From positions 1-43,919 of the forward strand of contig JADLGH010000020.1 of the NCBI GenBank assembly GCA_020849425.1: 43,919 bases of DNA. The letters are read 5' to 3'. Below the pieces are notes generated by a model that worked only from the letters and a program-made list of their open reading frames with translations, was not told the origin of the DNA and did not search any database. The position numbers were made by a program, and so were the translations under genes. This document shows, in pieces, positions 1 to 6,956 of the stretch; positions within the stretch are counted from its first letter, which is position 1, and the number at the start of each line of letters is the position of its first letter. The DNA comes from Candidatus Dadabacteria bacterium (lineage in GTDB: Bacteria > Desulfobacterota_D > UBA1144 > Nemesobacterales > UBA2774).

Positions 1-193
1 ATACGGGAGGATTGGCGTTGGCAGCGACTTCGACGAGATCGATACCCCTTTCCTCGGACATTGCGAGGGCCTCTTTTATAGGCACTACTCCGAGCTGCTG
101 GCCGTCTTCGCCGATAAGACGCACTTCACGGGCCCTTATTCTCTGGTTGATCCGGACTTCAGGCTCTCTGCTGCTTCCTCTTGAACCCCTCAC
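1..193 (-). CDS. infC: Translation initiation factor IF-3, N-terminal part (cut by window edge)
   Basis: IF-3 binds the 30S subunit, checks the start codon-initiator tRNA pairing and prevents early subunit joining. Only the first 64 codons are present; the rest lies beyond position 1. The visible residues are typical of the IF-3 N-terminal domain: [13 protein letters not shown], then DGQQLGVV, then GIDLVEVA and NPPV. The best start is GTG at 193-191, which overlaps the thrS stop codon (GTGA), so translation is probably coupled to thrS. Purine-rich GGAGGGAGG lies upstream at a somewhat long distance. Many bacteria start infC with AUU, AUC or AUA for autoregulation; here I see GTG in frame and no such codon just before the conserved block. 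The thrS-infC order is the usual one, normally continued by rpmI and rplT. Confidence 0.93.
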   Translation of the reverse strand, partial: MRGSRGSSREPEVRINQRIRAREVRLIGEDGQQLGVVPIKEALAMSEERGIDLVEVAANANPPV

Positions 194-2127
194 GAACGAC
201 TACCCGCCTCCCTCCAGGCGCCGGGATCGAGCTCTCCGGCTATTTGTGCGAGGAATTCGTCTATCGTCGCCGAGGGCATGTTAGCTCCCCCGAGTTTCCG
301 CGGGGCAACAGTGCGCGTCTCCATTTCGTTTCTGCCGACCACAAGCAAATACGGAATCTTTTCTAACTGCGCCTCCCTTACTTTTAAACCCAGTTTTTCA
401 TTCCTTATATCTGTTTCTGTTCTGATACCTTTCTCCTTCAATGTCTGATAAAGCTCTTCGGCATACCCGGACTGCTCGTCCCCTATGGTCGCTATCCTGA
501 CCTGGACCGGGCTGAGCCAAAGCGGGAATGCGCCGCCGTAATGCTCTATCAGCACTCCAAAAAAACGCTCCATCGAGCCGAATATGGCCCTGTGGATCAT
601 AATCGGCCTGTGCCGGGCGTTATCCTCCCCGACATAGGCCATACCAAACCTTTCGGGAAGATTAAAATCTACCTGAACTGTAGAGCACTGCCAAGCTCTG
701 CCCAAAACATCTTTAATTTTAAGGTCAATCTTCGGTCCGTAAAAGGCCCCGCCCCCCTCGTCTACTTCATAGGGGAGCCCCCTGGCGTCGAGCGCATCGT
801 GGAGCGCCTCGGTCGCCCTGTCCCATCCGTCCACTTCCCCGACGAACTTTTCGGGCCTCGTCGAAAGGTATATCTCGTAATCGTCAAAGCCGAAGGTTTT
901 AAGGAAGAGCATCGTGAGGTCGAGAACCCCTATGACCTCGCTCTCCATCTGGTCCGGCCTGCAGAATATGTGTGCGTCGTCCTGCGAGAACCCCCTGACC
1001 CTGAGTAGACCGTGCAGAACGCCCGAGCGCTCGTAGCGGTAAACGGTCCCGATCTCGGCCCATCTCAGGGGAAGATCCCTGTAGCTCCTGACTCCGGTCT
1101 TATAAATCATAATATGGAAAGGGCAGTTCATCGGCTTTAACTGATATTCCGTGTTCTCCATTTCCATGCGGGGGTACATGTTCTCTTTGTAAAAGTCTAC
1201 GTGCCCGCTCGTCTTCCAGAGGTCGATTTTCGCTATGTGCGGCGTATAGAGAAGATCGTATCCCGCCCTCTCGTGCTCCTTTCGCCAGAAGTCTTCGATA
1301 ACGCGTCTGACTCTCGACCCCTTCGGGTGCCAGAGAACGAGCCCCGCGCCGGTCTCGTCCTGTATAGAGAAGAGGTCGAGCTCCTTTCCGAGCTTTCGGT
1401 GGTCGCGCTTTTTCGCCTCTTCGAGCCTGTCGAGGTAGGCCTTGAGCTCCTTTCTGTCCCAGAACGCGGTGCCGTATATGCGCTGGAGCATCGGGTTCTT
1501 TTCGCTGCCCCTCCAGTATGCGCCGGCCGAGGTAAGGAGCTTAAACGCCTTCACGTCCCCCGTAGACGGGGCGTGAGGGCCGCGGCAGAGGTCGTGCCAT
1601 GTTTCCTGGTCGTATATCGTTATCTGGTCCGCCTCGGGGAGGTCGTTTATTATTTCGACCTTATAGTTTTCGCCCTCGTCCGTGAATATCCTGATCGCTT
1701 CTTCCCTCGAAACCTTTTTCCTGACGAGGGGCTTCTTCCGGCCTACTATCTCCTTCATCTTCTCCTCGATCTTTTCGAGGTCCTCGGGCGTGAAGCCGCG
1801 CGGGAAGTCGAAGTCGTAGTAAAAGCCGTTCTCGATGACGGGGCCTATAGTGACCCTGGCTTCGGGGAAAAGGGACTGCACGGCTTCGGCCATAACGTGG
1901 GCCGCCGTGTGCCTTATGAGCGCGAGCCCGTCCTCCGAGCCCTCTTTCACAGGCTCGAGCGCGGCGTCGGAATCGACTTCATACCAGAAGTCAGCCAGCT
2001 TCCCGTTCACCTTTGCGCCGATGGCGGCTTTCGCAATCCCGGTCGAGTTTATTATCTCCCCCACGGTAGCGCCCTTTGGAAAGGCCTTTTCCGACCCGTC
2101 GGGGAGGGTTATTCGAACTTCGTCCAT
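190..2127 (-). CDS. thrS: Threonine--tRNA ligase
   Basis: This enzyme charges tRNA-Thr with threonine in the cytoplasm and hydrolyses mischarged Ser-tRNA-Thr. The 645-residue length is normal for the full bacterial form. Domains in order are an N-terminal TGS domain (about 1-62), the editing domain (about 65-225) with H73-x3-H77 and C181-x3-H185, the class II catalytic core (about 245-530), and the anticodon-binding domain (about 540-640). In the core, C335 in MNCPFH and H386 in DDAHIF match the zinc ligands; a third ligand, His in MIHRAIFGS, is also present. The ATG start at 2127 has CGGAG just upstream, at short spacing. It is co-transcribed with infC, whose start overlaps its stop. The upstream leader (about 2128-2262) holds two hairpins, and I find no T-box sequence in it. 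Confidence 0.98.
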   Translation of the reverse strand: MDEVRITLPDGSEKAFPKGATVGEIINSTGIAKAAIGAKVNGKLADFWYEVDSDAALEPVKEGSEDGLALIRHTAAHVMAEAVQSLFPEARVTIGPVIENGFYYDFDFPRGFTPEDLEKIEEKMKEIVGRKKPLVRKKVSREEAIRIFTDEGENYKVEIINDLPEADQITIYDQETWHDLCRGPHAPSTGDVKAFKLLTSAGAYWRGSEKNPMLQRIYGTAFWDRKELKAYLDRLEEAKKRDHRKLGKELDLFSIQDETGAGLVLWHPKGSRVRRVIEDFWRKEHERAGYDLLYTPHIAKIDLWKTSGHVDFYKENMYPRMEMENTEYQLKPMNCPFHIMIYKTGVRSYRDLPLRWAEIGTVYRYERSGVLHGLLRVRGFSQDDAHIFCRPDQMESEVIGVLDLTMLFLKTFGFDDYEIYLSTRPEKFVGEVDGWDRATEALHDALDARGLPYEVDEGGGAFYGPKIDLKIKDVLGRAWQCSTVQVDFNLPERFGMAYVGEDNARHRPIMIHRAIFGSMERFFGVLIEHYGGAFPLWLSPVQVRIATIGDEQSGYAEELYQTLKEKGIRTETDIRNEKLGLKVREAQLEKIPYLLVVGRNEMETRTVAPRKLGGANMPSATIDEFLAQIAGELDPGAWREAGSRS

Positions 2128-2153
2128 AATCTCCGATAGTGCGTGGTGAGCAC

Positions 2154-2172
2154 GGCGGACTTCATAGCCGCC
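2154..2172 (-). other. Hairpin in thrS leader, proximal
   Basis: GGCGG (2154-2158) and CCGCC (2168-2172) form a 5-bp stem with a 9-nt loop, about 27 nt upstream of the thrS start codon. Together with the stronger hairpin at 2185-2203 it gives the thrS leader two tandem stem-loops. In E. coli, ThrRS represses its own mRNA by binding leader hairpins; whether these act the same way is unknown, and no CGU anticodon-like loop is seen here. Confidence 0.35.
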
Positions 2173-2184
2173 GATCTCTGAAAG

Positions 2185-2203
2185 GCCGGCATTTTCTGCC
2201 GGC
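2185..2203 (-). promoter_or_regulatory. Perfect 7-bp hairpin in thrS leader
   Basis: GCCGGCA (2185-2191) and TGCCGGC (2197-2203) are a perfect inverted repeat around a 5-nt loop. It lies between the likely promoter (2270-2297) and the thrS start. On the minus strand it is followed by CTTTC, not a true T-run, so a classic terminator is unlikely. It may be a control element for thrS-infC, but no known family is recognised. Confidence 0.45.
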
Positions 2204-2269
2204 TCGCCACTCCAATTAACTTTAGCGGGGCGCGGGTTTTATTCAGCCTGCGCCGCCTTAAGAAGAGGA

Positions 2270-2297
2270 AATATACATCAGCGGGTCATAATATCAA
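2270..2297 (-). promoter_or_regulatory. Likely sigma70-type promoter for thrS-infC
   Basis: On the minus strand TTGATA (2292-2297) and TATATT (2270-2275) are separated by 16 bp. Transcription would start near 2262, giving a leader of about 135 nt ahead of thrS that contains the two hairpins. It faces away from the short plus-strand ORF starting near 2321. Confidence 0.5.
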
Positions 2298-2320
2298 TAT
2301 ATCGAACGAAGCTTTTCGAG

Positions 2321-2494
2321 GTGAAAAAATGTTTCAACAAGAACAAATCGCTTATCGCGGCGGCGGAAAGGGTGGGCGACGTCGAATCGATACCCGTCTA
2401 CAAAAACATAATGAGAGAAGAAGAGGAAATGTGCACCCGGCCCTAAGAGCAGCTCACAACGGTTACACACGAAATGATGAAGAAAGCCGCCTGA
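2321..2494 (+). pseudogene. Possible small ORF interrupted by one in-frame stop
   Basis: From GTG at 2321 the frame reads a protein-like sequence of 41 residues (VKKCFNKNKSLIAAAERVGD, later KNIMREEEEMC) up to TAA at 2444-2446. The same frame then continues for 15 more protein-like codons (EQLTTVTHEMMKKAA) to TGA at 2492-2494. The helical, charged composition on both sides of the TAA suggests one gene of 57 codons with a single nonsense change, or a real 41-residue peptide. A different frame starting at ATG 2329 has a better placed Shine-Dalgarno (GAGGTG) but reads arginine-rich, implausible protein into the tRNA-Val gene. I do not recognise the product. Sequencing error is a possible explanation. 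Confidence 0.3.
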
Positions 2495-2501
2495 AAATGC
2501 G

Positions 2502-2539
2502 AAAAGGCCGGGATGGAGACATCGCGCCTCTTCCCGGCC
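2502..2539 (-). terminator. Rho-independent terminator after tRNA-Val
   Basis: On the minus strand GGCCGGGA (2539-2532) and TCCCGGCC (2513-2506) form a perfect 8-bp stem with an 18-nt loop, followed by TTTT (2505-2502). It lies 25 nt beyond the CCA end of the tRNA-Val gene, as expected for its terminator. Confidence 0.6.
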
Positions 2540-2564
2540 CGGGCTCTTCCACAAGTGACTTAAA

Positions 2565-2639
2565 TGGTGAGCACGGCAGGATTTGAACCTGCGACCTCTT
2601 GCGTGTCAAGCAAGCGCTCTCCCCCTGAGCTACGCGCTC
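2565..2639 (-). tRNA. tRNA-Val(GAC), CCA encoded
   Basis: The minus strand folds as a tRNA. The acceptor stem GAGCGCG pairs with CGTGCTC (one G-T pair), the D-stem begins GCTC, the anticodon stem CTTGC/GCAAG closes the loop TTGACAC with anticodon GAC, and the T-arm is GCAGG-TTCGAAT-CCTGC. Discriminator A and CCA are encoded. Anticodon GAC reads valine codons GUC and GUU. Confidence 0.95.
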
Positions 2640-2659
2640 CAAATTCAAAGAAGAGTGAT

Positions 2660-2688
2660 ATTTTCTTATATAATACCATAACTGTCAA
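2660..2688 (-). promoter_or_regulatory. Likely promoter for tRNA-Val
   Basis: On the minus strand a perfect TTGACA (2688-2683) stands 17 bp before GAAAAT (2665-2660). The surrounding DNA is AT-rich, in contrast to the genes on either side. The predicted start is about 15 nt before the mature tRNA 5' end. The -10 match is only partial, so its exact position is uncertain. Confidence 0.5.
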
Positions 2689-2709
2689 GCGCGCCCGGCC
2701 CGTGAATTT

Positions 2710-2743
2710 TTGCCTTGACTTCTAAATCTTGGTAACCTTAGGC
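2710..2743 (+). promoter_or_regulatory. Possible promoter for tRNA-Gln and helicase gene
   Basis: TTGACT at 2715-2720 (overlapping TTGCCT at 2710-2715) lies at a fitting distance upstream of the tRNA-Gln 5' end. The -10 is weak: TTAGGC at 2738-2743 with a 17-bp spacer, or TAACCT at 2733-2738 paired with TTGCCT. Confidence 0.4.
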
Positions 2744-2752
2744 CCTATGTGT

Positions 2753-2827
2753 TGGGGCGTCGTCTAATTGGCAGGACTCAGGCCTTTGGAGCCTGCTGTG
2801 GTGGTTCGAGTCCACCCGCCCCAGCCA
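2753..2827 (+). tRNA. tRNA-Gln(TTG), CCA encoded
   Basis: The acceptor stem TGGGGCG pairs with CGCCCCA, including the U1-A72 pair typical of glutamine tRNAs. The anticodon stem CAGGC/GCCTG encloses CTTTGGA, so the anticodon is TTG and the tRNA reads CAA. The T-arm contains GGTTCGAGTCC. Discriminator G and CCA are encoded. The helicase gene begins 45 nt downstream on the same strand with no terminator between, so they may share a transcript. Confidence 0.95.
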
Positions 2828-2872
2828 TTAAATCGAAGGCTTTTTCACCCCGCACGACTCTTACGAGCACAC

Positions 2873-5050
2873 ATGACTACAGCGAAAAAAGATACCCTTA
2901 ATCCGTCCCAGCACGCCGCGGTGACGCACCCCGGGGGGCCGCTTCTTGTCCTCGCCGGCGCAGGTTCGGGCAAGACGAAAATAATAACCGAACGAATCTC
3001 CTACCTCGTGACGAAAGAGGGCGTGAGCCCGCACCGGATACTCGCCGTAACGTTCACGAACAAGGCCGCAAACGAGATGCGGGAGCGCGTCTCGCACCTC
3101 ATCCCGGGGAGCGCGAGGAGCCTCTGGATAGGGACGTTCCATTCCACCGCGCTCAGGATACTGAAGCGCGACATCGACAAGCTCCCCGGCTTTGACCGTA
3201 ACTTCGCCATATACGACGACGCCGACCAGGTGCGCCTCATCAAGGAATGCATGGTGCGGCTCAACATCGGCGAGCGGGGAATCGAGCCCCGGTTCGTGAG
3301 GACACGCATAGACCGCGCCAAGAACAGGGGCGGCAAACCCGGCGACACCGGCAACGACGAGCTCGACGAGCACCTGTCGAACATATACGAGCTTTACGAA
3401 AAGGAGATGCGTAAGCTGAACGCGCTCGACTTCGGCGACCTCCTGCACGTTACGGTCAGGCTTTTCGAGGAAAGGCCCGAGGTGCTGCATGCTTACCAGG
3501 AGCAGTTCCGCCACATACTTGTGGACGAGTACCAGGATACGAATCACGTCCAGTACAGGATGGTCCGAATGCTGTCCGGAAAGCACGAAAATATCTTCGT
3601 CGTCGGCGACGACAACCAGTCGATCTACGGATGGAGAGGGGCCGACATCACGAACATTCTCAACTTCGAGAAGGACTTCCCGAGCTCTAGCATAATCAAG
3701 CTCGAAAAGAACTACAGGTCCACGAAGAACATCCTCGATGCCGCGAACGGGCTCATAACGAAGAACAGGAACAGGCACGAAAAGAACCTCTGGACGGACA
3801 ACCCCGAGGGCGAGAAGCTCTCGTATTACGAGGCCGTGGACGAGAGGGAGGAGGCGAGGTACGTAGTCTCCGGGATAGAGTCCGAGGCTTCCGGCGGCAG
3901 GTCATACAGGGACATAGCCGTTTTCTACAGGACGAATAACCAGTCGAGGGTGATAGAAGAGGAGCTCCTCCGTAAGGACGTCCCCTACACGATAGTAGGC
4001 GCTACGGGCTTTTACCAGAGGGCCGAGATAAGGGACCTCACGGCGTTTCTCCGCGTAATAGCGAACCCGAACGACGACCTCAGCCTCAGGAGGATCATCA
4101 ACGTTCCGCCGCGCGGCATTGGGAAGAGTACTATAGACGAAGTGGCCCGCCTCGCCGCCAATGAGGACATCCCCTTCGTCGAGGCAATCAGGAAATCCGT
4201 ATCGGAGAACGCATTCCCCCAGAGGACGACACTCGCCCTCAAAAAATTCCTGTCGATGCTGGAGGGTCTGATAGAATTCGAGGAGAATCACGGCATCGGC
4301 GAGACGATAGACAGGGTCCTCGAAAAGACGGGATACCTGGAGCTCCTGGAGAAAGAACCCGAAAGACGGGAAAACGTCGGTGAAATTTTCAACGTCGCTG
4401 CCGAATTCGAAAGGGAAGAGGAAGGGGCCGGGGTCAGGGAATTCCTCGACCGGATCACGCTATCGAGCGACATCGACAGCTACAGCGGCAAGGAAGAGCG
4501 CGCCGCGCTCATGACCCTCCACAGCGCGAAGGGCCTCGAATTCCCCGTCGTCTTTATCATAGGCATGGAAGAAAAACTCATCCCGCATTACAACTCTATA
4601 AAGGACGACGGCGACGTCGAGGAAGAGAGGCGGCTCTTTTACGTCGGCATCACCCGCGCGAGGGAAAAGCTTTATCTCACAGGCGCGAGGAGCAGGAGGT
4701 TCTTCGGCAAGGAAGAGCGGCCGACGCCGTCGAGGTTCGTATCCGAGCTCCCCGAGGAGCTGATCGAAGTGAAGAATTATTACGGCGGGCTGTTGAGGGA
4801 AAGCGCCCGCAGCTTCGCCCCGAGGAGTAAAGCCTCGACGAGGCGCAGTGCGCGCGCTTCGAGTGCGGCACCCCCGCCGCCGAAACCGGGGAACTCCCGC
4901 TACAAGCCGGGGCAGAAAATCCACCACCCGTCTTTCGGACCGGGGACGATCACGAAGGTCGAGGGCGAAGGGGACACCGCGAAGGTCACGGTTTCTTTCC
5001 TCGCCCACGGCGTGAAGAAAATTATCGCCGCCTACCTCGAAGGTAAGTAA
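2873..5050 (+). CDS. pcrA: UvrD/PcrA-type superfamily 1 ATP-dependent DNA helicase
   Basis: A 3'-5' helicase of the UvrD/Rep/PcrA family, acting in DNA repair, replication restart and clearing protein from DNA. With ATG at 2873 the product is 725 residues, normal for the family; the open frame upstream only reads through tRNA-Gln. Motif I GAGSGKT is at 29-35 with K34, followed by motif Ia VTFTNKAANEM, motif II VDEYQDTN, motif III GDDNQSIYGWRGA, motif IV KNYRST, motif V LHSAKGLEFP and motif VI YVGITRAREKL. The C-terminus (about 675-725), after a basic low-complexity linker, carries the YKPGQKIHHPSFGPGTI module seen in PcrA/UvrD tails that contact RNA polymerase. It could equally be named uvrD. 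The Shine-Dalgarno is weak. Confidence 0.95.
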   Translation: MTTAKKDTLNPSQHAAVTHPGGPLLVLAGAGSGKTKIITERISYLVTKEGVSPHRILAVTFTNKAANEMRERVSHLIPGSARSLWIGTFHSTALRILKRDIDKLPGFDRNFAIYDDADQVRLIKECMVRLNIGERGIEPRFVRTRIDRAKNRGGKPGDTGNDELDEHLSNIYELYEKEMRKLNALDFGDLLHVTVRLFEERPEVLHAYQEQFRHILVDEYQDTNHVQYRMVRMLSGKHENIFVVGDDNQSIYGWRGADITNILNFEKDFPSSSIIKLEKNYRSTKNILDAANGLITKNRNRHEKNLWTDNPEGEKLSYYEAVDEREEARYVVSGIESEASGGRSYRDIAVFYRTNNQSRVIEEELLRKDVPYTIVGATGFYQRAEIRDLTAFLRVIANPNDDLSLRRIINVPPRGIGKSTIDEVARLAANEDIPFVEAIRKSVSENAFPQRTTLALKKFLSMLEGLIEFEENHGIGETIDRVLEKTGYLELLEKEPERRENVGEIFNVAAEFEREEEGAGVREFLDRITLSSDIDSYSGKEERAALMTLHSAKGLEFPVVFIIGMEEKLIPHYNSIKDDGDVEEERRLFYVGITRAREKLYLTGARSRRFFGKEERPTPSRFVSELPEELIEVKNYYGGLLRESARSFAPRSKASTRRSARASSAAPPPPKPGNSRYKPGQKIHHPSFGPGTITKVEGEGDTAKVTVSFLAHGVKKIIAAYLEGK

Positions 5051-5080
5051 CGGGGGCCCTACCCGGCCCGAGGCCGTATC

Positions 5081-6550
5081 CTACGACGAGCAGCTTATGA
5101 CGAGCCCGCGCTCGGAGGGCGGCGTCGGCTTTGAATACTCGCCGAAACCGGGCTGCTCCGAAAAGGGATTTTTGAGGAGGATACGGAGCCTCTCTATCTC
5201 GGCGTAATCCCCTTCGTCCTCGACTTTTCTTATCGCCCTCTCGGCGAGATAATTCCTGAGGATATATTTCGGATTTAGGGAGCTCATCGCTTCCTTCCGC
5301 TCCGCGTCTATGCTCCCTTCGGATACGAGCCTCCTCCTGTATGCTGCGGCCCATTCCTTAAACGCCGAACTTTCGCCGAGCATCCGCGCGGGGTGTTCGT
5401 TTCTTGCACCGTCCTCGGCCGAAAAATCGCCCAGCCCCCTCATGAAATTCGTATAGTCGGTTTTAGTTTCTTCCAGTATAGAGAGAAGGCCCTTTATCAG
5501 CGCCGGATCCCTGGGGTCGTCCGAGAGAAGTCCCAGCTTCTGCTTCATGATTTCGAGATAGTATTTCCCGTAGAGCCCGCGGAAATTGAACACTATCTCC
5601 TGCGATATCTCGCGGGGAACGACGCTCCCGAGGGCTTCCGCCAGTTTCTGGAGGTTCCAGAGCGCTATCGACGGCTGGTTGCCGAACGAATATCTCCCGA
5701 AGTGGTCAGAGTGGTTCGGAATATATTCCGGGCTGTACTCTTCGAGGAATCCGAACGGGCCGTAATCGAGGGTCAGTCCTATGATCGACATGTTGTCCGT
5801 GTTCATGACGCCGTGCGTAAACCCGCATGCCTGCCACAGCGCGATCAGCTTCGCGGTCCTGTCCACGACCCCGGACAAGAACGAGGCGTATCTGCCTTCC
5901 TCCCCTGCGAGGTGAGGGAAGAAGCCATCTATCACGTAATCCGCGAGGAGCTTCACGTAGTCCCCGCGTCCCGTATAGTGAAACCCCTCGAACGAGCCGA
6001 AGCGGACGTGCGTCTCCGCCATCCTGAGGAGCGTCGCTCCCCTTTCCGTCGTCTCGCGCTCGACCTTCTCGTCGCTGCCGACTATCGAAAGCGCCCGCGT
6101 CGTCGGAATGCCGAGGCCGTGCATCGCCTCGCTGGAGAGGTACTCCCGTATGACGGACCGGAGCACCGCCCTCCCGTCGAATACGCGGGCGTACGCCGTC
6201 CTTCCCGCCCCCTTAAGATGGAGGTCCCATTTCCCGCCGCGCGAATTCCTGACTTCGCCCAGGAGTATCGCCCTCCCGTCGCCGATGTCGGGGTTATAGA
6301 CGCCGAACTGATGCCCGGTGTAATACATCGCGAGCGGCTCCGAGCCCGGTATAGCCCTCGCTCCCGAGAGGTAAAGGGGCAAGCCCGGGTTATTCGCCTC
6401 TTCGGGGTCGAGGTCTATGAGCGCCGCCGCGTCGGGGTTAAAAGAAACCAGGCGGGGATTCTTAAGCGGCGTCGGGTGGACGACGTCGTAAAAATCCCCG
6501 GGGAGCCTCCGGTAAGCGTTGTCGAAATCGAGCTCCGTTATCCTTTTCAT
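5081..6550 (-). CDS. selO: SelO/YdiU family protein AMPylase (pseudokinase)
   Basis: SelO proteins (former UPF0061) have a kinase fold that binds ATP inverted and transfer AMP to Ser, Thr or Tyr of target proteins, linked to redox stress. The product from ATG 6550 has 489 residues, near the usual 480-490. Family blocks are clear: YYTGHQFG, IGDGRAILLGE, LHLKGAGRTAYAR, RAVLRSVIREYL and HGVMNTDNMS, then DYGPFGFLEEY. In this numbering the active-site residues are D252, N253 and D262. The extreme C-terminus ends CSS, the conserved Cys that is selenocysteine in animal SelO. An alternative TTG at 6601 adds 17 residues, but that stretch covers a strong hairpin (6577-6596) and looks like leader. It stands alone, convergent with pcrA and divergent from a small gene. 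Confidence 0.93.
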   Translation of the reverse strand: MKRITELDFDNAYRRLPGDFYDVVHPTPLKNPRLVSFNPDAAALIDLDPEEANNPGLPLYLSGARAIPGSEPLAMYYTGHQFGVYNPDIGDGRAILLGEVRNSRGGKWDLHLKGAGRTAYARVFDGRAVLRSVIREYLSSEAMHGLGIPTTRALSIVGSDEKVERETTERGATLLRMAETHVRFGSFEGFHYTGRGDYVKLLADYVIDGFFPHLAGEEGRYASFLSGVVDRTAKLIALWQACGFTHGVMNTDNMSIIGLTLDYGPFGFLEEYSPEYIPNHSDHFGRYSFGNQPSIALWNLQKLAEALGSVVPREISQEIVFNFRGLYGKYYLEIMKQKLGLLSDDPRDPALIKGLLSILEETKTDYTNFMRGLGDFSAEDGARNEHPARMLGESSAFKEWAAAYRRRLVSEGSIDAERKEAMSSLNPKYILRNYLAERAIRKVEDEGDYAEIERLRILLKNPFSEQPGFGEYSKPTPPSERGLVISCSS

Positions 6551-6576
6551 ACGTGGGTCACCCGCCGCATATTTGG

Positions 6577-6596
6577 CGCGCCGCTCACGCGGCGCG
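6577..6596 (-). other. Strong GC hairpin ahead of selO
   Basis: CGCGCCGC (6577-6584) and GCGGCGCG (6589-6596) form a perfect 8-bp stem with loop TCAC, in the 115-bp gap between selO and the divergent small gene. It would fold in the selO mRNA leader if translation starts at ATG 6550. No T-run follows, and no known regulator site is recognised. Confidence 0.4.
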
Positions 6597-6665
6597 GCCA
6601 ACCGTTAGGAAAGAAGGCAATATCCTTGTATATTTAACCCAAACCGCTAATACCGCTCAAGACAG

Positions 6666-6956
6666 ATGAAGCACCGTAAGAACAAGATCAAGCGTCAGCA
6701 CAGCATAATCAAGGGGCTTAGAAGATTCCTCGAGGACAGGCTCTCGACGCAGGATTTTGTCGAATCGATAATCCCCGGCGAGATAAAAGTCGCCAGGAAG
6801 ACGGGGGAGAACCTCGAAGTCAGGTACAGGTACAACACCGTGAGCGGCGCAAAGCTCATAGCCAGGAGCGGCACTTCCGTGCAGGAAGTCTTCGTCGTAA
6901 CCAGCGACCCCGATAAGCTCAAAGAAATTATAGACTCCGCGCTCGCGGAAGATTAG
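6666..6956 (+). CDS. Small basic protein, DUF2103-like
   Basis: A 96-residue protein with a very basic N-terminus (KHRKNKIKRQHS), then a helix (GLRRFLEDRL), and a beta-rich C-terminal half with KLIARSGTSVQEVFVVT. The last block resembles what I recall of DUF2103, annotated as a predicted metal-binding domain in cyanobacteria and other phyla; this assignment is from memory of the pattern and not verified. There are no cysteines, and H3 and H16 are the only histidines, so metal binding is not evident here. Function is unknown. Its stop overlaps the dnaE stop by 4 bp in a tail-to-tail arrangement. The start ATG 6666 has little Shine-Dalgarno sequence. Confidence 0.72.
   Translation: MKHRKNKIKRQHSIIKGLRRFLEDRLSTQDFVESIIPGEIKVARKTGENLEVRYRYNTVSGAKLIARSGTSVQEVFVVTSDPDKLKEIIDSALAED

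Noticed and set aside
2128-2262. T-box riboswitch before thrS
   Set aside because: No T-box sequence or terminator/antiterminator pair was found in the leader.
2768-2872. N-terminal extension of the helicase frame
   Set aside because: The extension translates the tRNA-Gln gene; the family start (TLNPSQ region) follows ATG 2873.
5051-5069. GGGCC/GGCCC stem between the pcrA and selO stops as a terminator
   Set aside because: The stem is only 5 bp and no T-run follows on either strand.
5393-6637. 414-codon open frame on the plus strand opposite selO
   Set aside because: It mirrors selO, whose conserved blocks leave no doubt about the coding strand.
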